From the NCBI GenBank assembly GCA_021802105.1, contig JAKAAW010000005.1:1-41454 (forward strand): a stretch of DNA of 41,454 bases, read 5' to 3'. Positions 31,133-38,813 of the stretch are shown here, piece by piece. Below the pieces are notes generated by a model. The model was given only the letters and a program-made list of their open reading frames with translations, had not been told where the DNA came from and did not search any database. A program made the position numbers and the translations under genes. Origin of the DNA: Nanobdellota archaeon (GTDB taxonomy: Archaea > Nanobdellota > Nanobdellia > Parvarchaeales > Parvarchaeaceae). Every line of letters begins with the position of its first letter. Within the stretch, counting starts at the first letter, position 1.

Positions 31133-32716
31133 ATGGCTTTAAAGTCACAATCCACTCTCGAATACGTGATGATATATGGATGGGTCATCCTAATAATAGT
31201 CATAGTGGCTGCACTTCTGTATTCCATGGGTATTTTCACGCCAACCGCCGGTGTGGAAAGCACTATAACCGGTTTCGCGCCTTTGCTTGTAACTACACAG
31301 AGCTGCGGCAACGGCGGCATGGAAATCCTCATAGCAAACACACTGGGTTATCCAGTGGAGATTCTTAACGCCACCATTGTCTCCGCGACAGGTCTGCAGC
31401 AGAGTTCCACGGGCAGCATCAACCAGACAATAGGCTTAAACGGGCAGGGGACGCTGGTGTTCTACAACAGCACATGTGATAATTTCGGCGCATTCTATTC
31501 ATCGATAATATACGTTTGGTATTCATACAGCAGCGGTTTCGGAACACAGATTTTAAAGGCTACGGGATCGGTTACAGGCAAAGCGGCTTTACAGGAAACT
31601 GTGAATTTTATTGAGGTAGGTCTGCCCGCCGGAACGCAATGGTACATAAACTACCAGGGGCACACGAAATCATCTACAGCATCGCAGATAACGTTCCTTT
31701 TCTCTGGACTGTCAAGCTTTTACGCTGGAAACGTATCCGTTAACGAGGTAGGTTATTTCCCATCGTTGTTTACAGGTGATGCCGAGAATGCCTCAACGTA
31801 TTACATAGATTACATCCCTGTCCGCGATGTCTATGTCGCAAACGGTGGCAGTAGCACCGTATCCGTTCTTGATCCTTTGACGAGCACTCTCGTTACTAAC
31901 ATAAGCGTATCAAGCAACCCAATAAGTCTAAGTGTGACACCTGACGGCAAGCTGGTATACATTTCTAGCCATGGTTCCGGCAGCGTGATAGCCATAAACA
32001 CTTCGAACAATCTCATAGCCGCAAATATAAGTGTTGGAGTGAACCCTACTGGAATAGCTACAAACTTAATTGGAAGCACGGTGTATGCACTCACTCTCGG
32101 CAACGGGGGGTTATTGCTAAAGATAAACGCATCGACTTATTCCATTATAAGCTCTACAAAGATAGGGGGCAGCCCGCAGGCCCTGGCTATATCTCCTGAT
32201 GACAGCTTGCTGTATGTCGCGGAGCCTGGCACAAATAGCCTTCTAGTAGCCAACGCTTCCAGCATGCAGGCTATACTTTCCATACCAGTCGGAACATATC
32301 CTGACTCCGTAGCTACGTCGCCCGATGGGAGATTCGTATTTGTGGCAAACAACCTGTCAAACACCATATCTGTGATATCTTCACCCTCAGACAGGGTTAT
32401 AAAGAACATATCCGTCGGAACGGGTCCGCGGGCGCTTGCCGCTTCGCCTAATGGGAAGACATTGTTGGTTTCAAACTATTACTCGAATACTATATCAGTG
32501 ATAAACACTACTAGCTTTTCCGTCATAAAAACCGTGCATGTGGGCGCGAATCCTACAGGGATAGCCATACTTCCAGACGCCGCGGAGATCTACGTGGCTT
32601 CATTCGGCTCCAATCTTGTGTCGGTAATGTACTCAGCTAACTACACGATAAAAACGAACATAACGAATTTGAAGAACCCTATGGGTATAGCCGACGCAGC
32701 ATCGAGCAGCATCTAA
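31133..32716 (+). CDS. Pilin fused to a seven-bladed YVTN beta-propeller
   Basis: The 527-residue protein has three parts. Residues 1-155 are a full pilin closely related to the preceding gene: 'SQSTLEYVMIYGWVILIIVI', 'LYSMGIFTP', and an end 'GFGTQILKATGSVTG' matching that gene's terminus. Residues about 158-225 ('VNFIEVGLPAGTQWYINYQG') are a small beta domain seen in surface proteins of acidophilic archaea. Residues about 229-527 hold seven repeats of the YVTN type, such as 'DVYVANGGSSTVSVLDP', 'FVFVANNLSNTISVIS' and 'EIYVASFGSNLVSVMYS', enough for a closed propeller. It is likely a tip or adhesive pilin. Many sequons suggest glycosylation. Confidence 0.85.
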   Translation: MALKSQSTLEYVMIYGWVILIIVIVAALLYSMGIFTPTAGVESTITGFAPLLVTTQSCGNGGMEILIANTLGYPVEILNATIVSATGLQQSSTGSINQTIGLNGQGTLVFYNSTCDNFGAFYSSIIYVWYSYSSGFGTQILKATGSVTGKAALQETVNFIEVGLPAGTQWYINYQGHTKSSTASQITFLFSGLSSFYAGNVSVNEVGYFPSLFTGDAENASTYYIDYIPVRDVYVANGGSSTVSVLDPLTSTLVTNISVSSNPISLSVTPDGKLVYISSHGSGSVIAINTSNNLIAANISVGVNPTGIATNLIGSTVYALTLGNGGLLLKINASTYSIISSTKIGGSPQALAISPDDSLLYVAEPGTNSLLVANASSMQAILSIPVGTYPDSVATSPDGRFVFVANNLSNTISVISSPSDRVIKNISVGTGPRALAASPNGKTLLVSNYYSNTISVINTTSFSVIKTVHVGANPTGIAILPDAAEIYVASFGSNLVSVMYSANYTIKTNITNLKNPMGIADAASSSI

Positions 32717-32734
32717 TTGAAATCTTACTATAAC

Positions 32735-32743
32735 GTTTTTATA
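32735..32743 (+). promoter_or_regulatory. TATA box of the hexosamine gene cluster
   Basis: gtttttata lies 24-32 bases before ATG 32767, consistent with a leaderless transcript for the mutase, nucleotidyltransferase and acetyltransferase genes. Confidence 0.45.
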
Positions 32744-32766
32744 CCCTAACCCTTCATATATACGCT

Positions 32767-34173
32767 ATGCATAAAACCAAGGAAACTAGCAATAATACGC
32801 CATATACGTTGACCCAGGAAGTGAAGAACGCGTTCCGTGCCTATGATATCAGGGGAATCTACGGCGAAAACCTTGATGAGGAGGTGGCCGAAAGGACTGG
32901 AAAATCGGTAGGTACGATGCTGGGTCCTGGAAAAACTGTGGCTGTGGCCAGAGACGTGAGGCTCAGCAGTGACTCTTTGCGTGACGCTTTAGTAAAGGGG
33001 ATATTATCAACGGGGTGCAAGGTCATAGATTTTGGCAGGGTTCCTACTCCTCTTCTTTATTTTAGCACGTGGTATAACAAGCTCGATGGAGGAGTAATGA
33101 TCACCGCTTCTCACCTTCCGCCGGAATGGAACGGCTTCAAGATAAGCGGAAAAACTGGTGTCCTTCTGTCAGATGGTACCGGACTCGAAGTAGTCAAGGA
33201 CATATTTTTTAAGGGAGAATTCGCAAAAGAGGAAGCAGGAGAAGTGGTGTATAAGGATGTAATAGGGGATTACATAGATTATGTCAGCTCGAAGACGACC
33301 ACTAACAGGAAATTCAAGATAATTTTTGACTTTGGAAACAGCGTCACTTCACTTGTAGTGCCAAGTCTTATGAAAAAACTCGGGCACGAGGTTTACGGCA
33401 TAAACGTAGAACTTGACGGAACTTTCCCTAATAGGACATCAGAACCGACTGAAGAAGCACTGCAAAACTTAAGAAAGAGAGTCCTCGACGAAGGAGCCGA
33501 TATAGGGATAGGTTACGATGCAGATGGGGATAGAGTGGCTTTCGTGGACGAGAAAGGAAGGATCTCCGCATCTGGGAATATAACAATACCACTTCTCGCC
33601 AAGTATTTCCTGCGTGGTAAGAAAGGCGGAAAGATAGTGTATGACGTTACCTGCTCGTCCTCTGTGGGTGATTATATAAGAAAACTTGGGGGAGAGCCTA
33701 TAATAGTCAGAGTAGGGCACAGCTACTGTGCTACAGAAGTATTGAATCAGAAAGCTCTTTTCGGCGGACAGTATTCCGGTCACACCGCATTCCCCGACGT
33801 AAACTGCGCTGACGACGCCATATTCGGCAGCCTGAAATTAATAGAGGCTATGTCCGCGTACAGCAAAAGGATGTCGGAATTAATAGAAGACATCCCAGCT
33901 TATTTCATAAGCAAATTGAAGGAGATAAGTTGTGACGATTCGACGAAGTTTGATATCGTTGAGAGAGTCAAAAAGAAGGCCGAAACTATGCCGTACAAGC
34001 TTATAGGAATAGACGGCGTCCTGCTGCAGAATGACAGCGGACAGGTGCTGATAAGGGCATCCAATACGTCTCCTATAATAAGAGTAAACGCCGAAGGCAA
34101 GACAGAAGAGGATAAGGACTCATTCCAGAGGCTTGGGGAGAGTCTAGTCGAAGAGGCAATACACAATGGCTAG
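32767..34173 (+). CDS. Phosphomannomutase/phosphoglucosamine mutase family enzyme
   Basis: The 468-residue alpha-D-phosphohexomutase has 'FRAYDIRGIYGE' (start of domain 1), the phosphoserine loop 'ITASHLPPEWNGFK' with S115, the metal loop 'GYDADGDRVAFVDE' and sugar-binding 'GGQYSGH', then a C-terminal 'RASNTSPIIRVNAEG' phosphate site. The usual loop is TASHNP; here Leu replaces Asn. It moves phosphate between C6 and C1 of a hexose or GlcNAc. The neighbouring nucleotidyltransferase (8-base overlap) and GNA1-like gene suggest GlcN/GlcNAc phosphate as substrate, though mannose or glucose phosphate remains possible. Confidence 0.88.
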   Translation: MHKTKETSNNTPYTLTQEVKNAFRAYDIRGIYGENLDEEVAERTGKSVGTMLGPGKTVAVARDVRLSSDSLRDALVKGILSTGCKVIDFGRVPTPLLYFSTWYNKLDGGVMITASHLPPEWNGFKISGKTGVLLSDGTGLEVVKDIFFKGEFAKEEAGEVVYKDVIGDYIDYVSSKTTTNRKFKIIFDFGNSVTSLVVPSLMKKLGHEVYGINVELDGTFPNRTSEPTEEALQNLRKRVLDEGADIGIGYDADGDRVAFVDEKGRISASGNITIPLLAKYFLRGKKGGKIVYDVTCSSSVGDYIRKLGGEPIIVRVGHSYCATEVLNQKALFGGQYSGHTAFPDVNCADDAIFGSLKLIEAMSAYSKRMSELIEDIPAYFISKLKEISCDDSTKFDIVERVKKKAETMPYKLIGIDGVLLQNDSGQVLIRASNTSPIIRVNAEGKTEEDKDSFQRLGESLVEEAIHNG

Positions 34174-34885
34174 GGAAGCTGTTATACTAGCAGGAGGAGA
34201 AAGCAAGAGGATGAAGAGAGGTACGACCGACCCTGTGCTAATAAACACGCCAAAACCGCTATTGGAAATAAACGGTAAATCCATAATAGCCAGAAAGATA
34301 GAAAAACTCTTGGAAGCCGATTTCAGCGTCAATATCATAATAAGCGAGAAGGATAAGCCTATTTTTGAAGAGAGACTTAAGGACTACCCTGTGACCTACT
34401 CAGTACAGGGACAGGAAAAAGGTACCGCGGCAGCCCTTTACGCCGCTAAAGACTGGGTGAAAGATGATCTCTTCCTGGTAGAGATGGGCGACGATCTTTA
34501 TAATTTCGACGTCAAATCACTGCGGGATTACAAAACACCTGTAGTTTTCGGCTTTGAGGTGGACGACGTAAGCAGTTACGGTCTGCTGATCACAAACGAT
34601 GACGGAGACGTGACTGACATCCTTGAGAAACAGGGGAGCGGCAGAGGACTCGCCAATACGGGAATGTACGTGATGCACAAAGATTTCTTTGATGTGTATA
34701 ATGATATACCCTCGGATGAGAAGAGCGGAGAACGCTTCCTTACGCACGCCGTAAAAATCCTGCGTGGCAGAAACATAAATTTCAAGGTCAAAAAGATAGA
34801 CTTCTGGTTCGGAGTCAACACCCCTGAACAGCTAAGACAGGCCGATTTGCTCATAAACGGCGGGAAAAACGAACGGTATGGATAG
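34166..34885 (+). CDS. Sugar-1-phosphate nucleotidyltransferase (GlmU N-domain-like)
   Basis: The 239-residue protein has 'AVILAGGESKRMKRGTTDPV' with 'PKPLLEINGKSII', the signature of NDP-sugar pyrophosphorylases, 'QGQEKGTAAALYAAKDWV' as the nucleotide/sugar loop, and 'VEMGDDLYNF' with the metal Asp. It lacks the left-handed beta-helix acetyltransferase domain of GlmU. With the mutase upstream (overlap 8 bases) and the GNA1-like gene downstream (14 bases), it most plausibly makes UDP-GlcNAc. Glucose or mannose specificity cannot be excluded. Confidence 0.82.
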   Translation: MAREAVILAGGESKRMKRGTTDPVLINTPKPLLEINGKSIIARKIEKLLEADFSVNIIISEKDKPIFEERLKDYPVTYSVQGQEKGTAAALYAAKDWVKDDLFLVEMGDDLYNFDVKSLRDYKTPVVFGFEVDDVSSYGLLITNDDGDVTDILEKQGSGRGLANTGMYVMHKDFFDVYNDIPSDEKSGERFLTHAVKILRGRNINFKVKKIDFWFGVNTPEQLRQADLLINGGKNERYG

Positions 34886-34888
34886 ATC

Positions 34889-34895
34889 AGGTGAT
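34889..34895 (+). promoter_or_regulatory. Ribosome binding site deciding the acetyltransferase start
   Basis: aggtgat is 4 bases before ATG 34900. The in-frame GTG at 34891 lies inside this site, so 34900 is the better start. Confidence 0.5.
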
Positions 34896-34899
34896 AATT

Positions 34900-35349
34900 A
34901 TGACATACAATAACATAAGGGCAGCCTGTGCTAAGGACTTGGAAGAACTGCTGCGAATACTCGATCAGCTGAGCCCTAGGAATGCAGATGATAAAAGTGT
35001 CTCCAAGGAAAAGCTTACAAATGTAATGAATACGATGGCAAGCAGCGGAAACCACTATTTAGCTGTCTACGACGACGGCGGTAGAATAGCAGGTACGGCT
35101 ATGCTTGTCGTTCAGTACAACCTGTCACACGGCGGCAGGCCTTACGGTCACATAGAAAACGTGGTCATCGACGAGAAATACAGGGGAAAAGGCATCGGAA
35201 AAGCACTGGTAGATTATCTAGTTGAAGAGGCGAGAAAGGGAAACTGCTACAAAGTCATACTAAACTGCTCGGAGGACAACATCTCCTTCTATAAAAAGTG
35301 CGGCTTCAACCAAAATGGGAAAATAGAGATGAGGATTAACTTAGATTGA
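34900..35349 (+). CDS. GNA1-like glucosamine-6-phosphate N-acetyltransferase (GNAT)
   Basis: The 149-residue GNAT protein has 'HIENVVIDEKYRGKGIGKAL' (acetyl-CoA loop RGKGIG) and 'CYKVILNCSEDNISFYKKCG' then 'F', strikingly like eukaryotic GNA1 ('CYKvILdC...n..FYekCGF'). GNA1 acetylates glucosamine-6-phosphate. Combined with the mutase and nucleotidyltransferase this suggests the eukaryote-type order (acetylation before mutase) for UDP-GlcNAc, needed for N-glycans. Length matches GNA1 (about 150-160). I start at ATG 34900 because of the ribosome binding site. Confidence 0.8.
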   Translation: MTYNNIRAACAKDLEELLRILDQLSPRNADDKSVSKEKLTNVMNTMASSGNHYLAVYDDGGRIAGTAMLVVQYNLSHGGRPYGHIENVVIDEKYRGKGIGKALVDYLVEEARKGNCYKVILNCSEDNISFYKKCGFNQNGKIEMRINLD

Positions 35350-35452
35350 AACTGCCTGCCATAAACTTTAAAGACGGAGTTGCACCTATAACAGGTAATA
35401 TCATACCGCTGACTTCTGTGAAAAATCTCAAAGGATAACTATTGCTGCCAGC

Positions 35453-37393
35453 TTACATCTTTTCTATCGGTATAATCCCAAGTATTGACATGGAGCTCCT
35501 AATTATTTTTCCCACAGAATCAAGAAGCCACAGTCTAAACTGGAACATTTCCCCTTCTGCGTTGAGCACGTTAACGCTGTTGTAAAAAGAGTTTATCGAG
35601 ATTGCAGTGCTTGATAGGTAATTCGCCAGATATGACAAATCCAAAGAGGCTGAAGCGGTCTCTATGGCATCTGGAAACATTAACAGCTTACCTACCAAAT
35701 CCTGTTCATAGCCGTTGAGATTAAGGTTATCTGTATTTGGTTTCAAGATCTTATTTTCTCCCGCTTTCCTTAGTATGTTTATGAGCCTTGCGTATGTGTA
35801 GTTTATGTATATAGCATTCTTGCCCTCAAGCTTCAGTGCTTCATCCACATCAAAGACAAGCATTTTCCTTGGGTCTGTCTTTATAAGTTCATATCTCAGC
35901 GTCGAGATAGCCAGAGCCTCCGCGACTTTCTTCTGTTCTTCTTCAGAAGTTATGGCTTCTCTCGATTTTGTCTCTTCATATATCTTATCTTTAAGGCTGT
36001 TAAGGAAATCCTCTGCGTTTATGTAAACGCCTTTTCTACCGCTCATCTGGAACATCTCCTTATCCTCTTTTACCTCGAGCCCGAGTTTCTTAGCGGTGTT
36101 CGGAGATAGAGCTACAACTTCGTAATCGTAGTGTATGTATTTTATATCTTTTGACTTGCCAAGCTTTTCCACAGCGGCTTTCACGACCTCTTGTTCGTAT
36201 GTCTGTCTTACATCCACTATGTTGATTGATGTGTCTACAGCGTTGAATTTTGGGTGACTTGTATCAGCCCTTTCATCCAGAGTAGTTGCCCAAAGAACCT
36301 CTCCATTTTTCTGTTCGTACAATTTTACGTATCTAAAATCGCTGTCGAGTAAACCGTGTTTCCACATGGCGTACGCTATGTCTTTACCCGCGTATACTAC
36401 CGTTCCGTCTGATCTTACAATTATCTTGTCTTCTTCTGGATTTTGACCGTTTATCGGGAACACCCAGCATCCCTTTTTCTTCCCTTCGGTTTCGAGCTTT
36501 ATTGCGTTTATGCTCTTCATTTGATTGAATGCCGTTTCCCAGAATTTGTAAGTTAGTATGTGAGATTCATAGTTGATTAGATTATAAAAGATACCAAACC
36601 TCCCAAGAGTTTTCAGCTGGGATTCCAGAACCCTATTTACCATTTCCTGTGTGAAATCTGCAATTTCGTTATTTCCCTTCTCTATTGCTTTTAGCACTTC
36701 CGCTCTCTTCTCGAGGAGCGAAGGATCTTTCTCATACATGCTGTTTACTTTTACATAAACTTCATCGCCAAGATATTTGTCAATTCTAACGCCATCTTTC
36801 CCGTACGGCATCCCCAAAAATTTAACCCCGACGACATTGTCTGCCACTTGCGCACCCGTGTCGTCTATATAGTTTGTAACTGTGACGTTCTTACCAGAGA
36901 ACTTGAGAAGCTTAGAGAGCGAGTCACCTATCACAGAATTCCTTATGTGCCCCAGATGAAGCGCCTTGTTTGGATTTACAGAGGTGTGCTCTATCATTAT
37001 CCTTTCATTTGTTTCCTCACCACGCCCATATACATCGGTAGCCGCGTTACACAGCCTATCTACGACATAACTGTAATTATAACTACAGTTCACGTAGCCA
37101 TTGACGACTTCTGCTTTCGCTAAAAATGGCAGACTTGAAAGCTTCTGTTTTATATCACCTGCCATCTGGTCGATAGGTGTGCCTGTCCGCTTACTTTCCC
37201 TGAGAGCGAAACTTATTGAAAAGTCGCAGGAGTGTTCGTGTAATTCTATTTTAAAATACCTTTTTGCCTCAGCGATAGTGCTTAGTCCAAGTTTTTCTCT
37301 TATGCTATCAAGCATGTCCGCTAAGATGTTAGTCTTATCCATTTTCATATTTTTACGCTTATGCTTACTGTCGGTATAACGCGAAGCACGCAT
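35453..37393 (-). CDS. argS: Arginyl-tRNA synthetase
   Basis: The protein (646 residues from the first ATG; more likely about 631 from ATG 37348, 'MKMDKTNILADML') is a class I synthetase. The HIGH motif is 'NPNKALHLGHIRN' (HLGH), with 'TNYIDDTGAQ' following; the KMSK site is represented by 'FQMSGRKGVYI', as in many ArgRS that lack KMSK. The N-terminal Add1-like domain and the C-terminal anticodon-binding DALR domain ('YINYTYARL', 'FRLWLLDSVG') are present. Its gene marks the boundary between core genes and the accessory tail. Confidence 0.94.
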   Translation of the reverse strand: MRASRYTDSKHKRKNMKMDKTNILADMLDSIREKLGLSTIAEAKRYFKIELHEHSCDFSISFALRESKRTGTPIDQMAGDIKQKLSSLPFLAKAEVVNGYVNCSYNYSYVVDRLCNAATDVYGRGEETNERIMIEHTSVNPNKALHLGHIRNSVIGDSLSKLLKFSGKNVTVTNYIDDTGAQVADNVVGVKFLGMPYGKDGVRIDKYLGDEVYVKVNSMYEKDPSLLEKRAEVLKAIEKGNNEIADFTQEMVNRVLESQLKTLGRFGIFYNLINYESHILTYKFWETAFNQMKSINAIKLETEGKKKGCWVFPINGQNPEEDKIIVRSDGTVVYAGKDIAYAMWKHGLLDSDFRYVKLYEQKNGEVLWATTLDERADTSHPKFNAVDTSINIVDVRQTYEQEVVKAAVEKLGKSKDIKYIHYDYEVVALSPNTAKKLGLEVKEDKEMFQMSGRKGVYINAEDFLNSLKDKIYEETKSREAITSEEEQKKVAEALAISTLRYELIKTDPRKMLVFDVDEALKLEGKNAIYINYTYARLINILRKAGENKILKPNTDNLNLNGYEQDLVGKLLMFPDAIETASASLDLSYLANYLSSTAISINSFYNSVNVLNAEGEMFQFRLWLLDSVGKIIRSSMSILGIIPIEKM

Positions 37394-37400
37394 AGATAAT

Positions 37401-37416
37401 ATTGTGCCAACACAAT
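37401..37416. promoter_or_regulatory. Inverted repeat upstream of argS
   Basis: attgtg-ccaa-cacaat has two perfect 6-base arms, 53-68 bases before the likely argS start at 37348. A regulator site or hairpin is possible; no family can be named. Confidence 0.3.
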
Positions 37417-37441
37417 TTAAAGATTTTAAAAACGCTGTTGT

Positions 37442-37631
37442 TTATCCTAAGAAAAAGGCGAATGTACCCTTATCAATTGATCTCTCTGTTCTAAGCATTC
37501 TCTTGGCGAATGCGAGCTGCTTCTTGAGGTCCGCTCGTATGTATTTAGGGATGACTTTAATGTAGTGCCCGCCCATCTCAAGGAGAGCCCTGCGCAAGGT
37601 CTCGATAAATTTCCTCTTATTTAATTTTTAT
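37442..37631 (-). pseudogene. Transposase fragment A (IS630-like)
   Basis: The open stretch between two stops encodes about 60 residues including 'RKFIETLRRALLEMGGHYIK' and 'DLKKQLAFAKRMLRT'. The last part is nearly identical to the second fragment at 38511-38729 ('YLKKQLAFAKRTLRT'), with 31 identical bases. It has no start codon in a sensible place and no catalytic residues. I read it as the decayed remainder of a transposase copy. Confidence 0.55.
37500..37530. repeat. 31-bp direct repeat, copy 1
   Basis: Identical to 38680-38710 (ctcttggcgaatgcgagctg, continuing to ttgaggt). The match extends about 9 bases leftward with two mismatches. Both copies lie in transposase remnants that bracket the RelE-type toxin-antitoxin pair. 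Confidence 0.8.
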
Positions 37632-37646
37632 ATACAAATCACAAAA

Positions 37647-37970
37647 TTAGAATCCGAATAGCCTTTCGTAGTCTTTGTGGTCCATCCAATCAAGAATAGC
37701 AGCGATTATCTCGATTTCGCCATCAGACGTAACAGAATACAATAATCTCCAGCCATTTGGTAAATTGTAGATCCATAAATTGTTTATTTTGTATCTTTCA
37801 ATTAGTTTTTTAGGAATCAGCTTCTTTTTTACATTTCTTCCGCAAAATACGTCTTTTTCTATATTATTGAAAGCTCTTTTCATTGCGCTCTTAATTGGAT
37901 CATTGTTAGGCACTTGATTAAAGCTTCTCTGTAAAGAATCATCTATAAATACGACTTTGCTTGCTTTCAT
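37647..37970 (-). CDS. RelE-superfamily toxin
   Basis: The 107-residue protein resembles archaeal RelE-type toxins: 'NVKKKLIPKKLIERYKINNL', 'WIYNLPNGWRLLYSVTS' and the ending 'ILDWMDHKDYERLFGF' match the strand-helix layout and the typical basic and aromatic C-terminal residues. Such toxins cleave mRNA on the ribosome. The ATG overlaps the stop of the upstream helical gene by 4 bases, the standard antitoxin-toxin arrangement. The locus is flanked by transposase remnants and is AT-rich, consistent with lateral transfer. Confidence 0.75.
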   Translation of the reverse strand: MKASKVVFIDDSLQRSFNQVPNNDPIKSAMKRAFNNIEKDVFCGRNVKKKLIPKKLIERYKINNLWIYNLPNGWRLLYSVTSDGEIEIIAAILDWMDHKDYERLFGF

Positions 37971-38272
37971 ATTTTAATTGCAGGTCTATTCTTTATTTTC
38001 TTAAAGAAAACTGGATTCCATATGTAAACTACATATCCGGTTTTATCATAGCCTATTTTATGTATGCTTTCAAGATAGTCCACTATTACTTGAAAAGTTT
38101 GCCACATTACTTTGTGTGGTAGTTTGTGGAATAATTCAGTTTTCTTATATTCTCCACTATTTTCATTTATAAAATCTTCCACCATTAAGACCGTTTGAAG
38201 CGTTGGAGATCTGGCAAAAATGCTAAATTTTCTATCCTTTTCATTTAAACTTTTTTGTGTCTGTTTTTCCAT
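37967..38272 (-). CDS. Probable antitoxin with winged-helix-like region
   Basis: The 101-residue protein has 'RSPTLQTVLMVEDFINENSG' followed by 'KKTELFHKLPHKVMWQTFQV' and 'YDKTGYVVYIWNP', the layout of a winged helix with a wing near 75-88. It is translationally coupled to the RelE-like toxin (4-base overlap), so it is probably the antitoxin and an autorepressor. A perfect 18-bp palindrome just upstream of its start is a natural operator. Antitoxin identity is from context; no family name is certain. Confidence 0.65.
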   Translation of the reverse strand: MEKQTQKSLNEKDRKFSIFARSPTLQTVLMVEDFINENSGEYKKTELFHKLPHKVMWQTFQVIVDYLESIHKIGYDKTGYVVYIWNPVFFKKIKNRPAIKI

Positions 38273-38277
38273 ACTAC

Positions 38278-38295
38278 TAATATCAATTGATATTA
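38278..38295. promoter_or_regulatory. Perfect 18-bp palindrome, operator candidate
   Basis: taatatcaattgatatta reads the same on both strands and lies 6-23 bases before the antitoxin ATG (38272), overlapping the start-site region downstream of a likely TATA box (ctttaataat near 38290-38303). Confidence 0.6.
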
Positions 38296-38510
38296 TTAAA
38301 GCTTTTTCTTTTTTGGAATTATAGCAATCCTCAAAAGTAATCCTATACTCCGTTCTTTAATATCTTTCTGAGAGGCTCAAGTGAGCAGACACTAATAACT
38401 TACTGCGGCGATACGGATCTTACGAACTTTGCGGGTGCAAGCGTCATCTGCCTTGTAGAGCGAAAGAAGCGGTTGTTCAACAGCTTCCGGCGGAGATATC
38501 ACCACTAGTA
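38296..38510. other. Gene-poor stretch before transposase fragment B
   Basis: No credible gene was seen. Plus-strand frames around 38400-38545 read as short protein-like pieces interrupted by stops, possibly a decayed exported protein, but nothing firm. Together with fragment B and the bases up to 38813 this forms the longest non-coding stretch in the window. Confidence 0.4.
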
Positions 38511-38729
38511 TTACTGTGGATTCAGCCGTGGAGAGTAAGGCGGCACGAACCTTACTTTTATGTTCGAGTGGTGTTTTAGGAAGCGCTTTATCTTCTTGGA
38601 GTTGTGGACTCGAAAGTTGTCCATGGACAGCAGGACCTTCCTTCCCGGGAACTTGTCGGCTATCTTCGTCCTAAGCGTCCTCTTGGCGAATGCGAGCTGC
38701 TTCTTGAGGTATGCTTCATCGCTAAGACT
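38511..38729 (-). pseudogene. Transposase fragment B (IS630-like, DDE region)
   Basis: Between two stops the minus strand encodes about 70 residues: 'KIADKFPGRKVLLSMDNFRV', then 'HNSKKIKRFLKHHSN' and 'VRFVPPYSPRLNP'. The 'xDNxRxHxS' block with the second catalytic Asp and the 'PPYSPxLNPiE' block are signatures of IS630/Tc1-type transposases. The final NPIE Glu is missing: the frame runs NPQ then stop. No start codon or N-terminal HTH remains, so it is a remnant. Confidence 0.72.
38680..38710. repeat. 31-bp direct repeat, copy 2
   Basis: Identical to 37500-37530; it encodes the 'LKKQLAFAKR' segment in both transposase remnants. Confidence 0.8.
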
Positions 38730-38813
38730 TTAAACAGATTATACAGAAGACAGTAGACCAACACATAGGGATCTGTACATATGCTAGCCTTAAAGCTTAA
38801 ATAGTTACTCTAT

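Noticed and set aside
38384-38545. Possible decayed pilin on the plus strand
   Set aside because: Pieces such as 'CSTASGGDITTSITVDSA' look faintly pilin-like, but the frame is broken by stops, there is no signal peptide, and the match is too weak to call.
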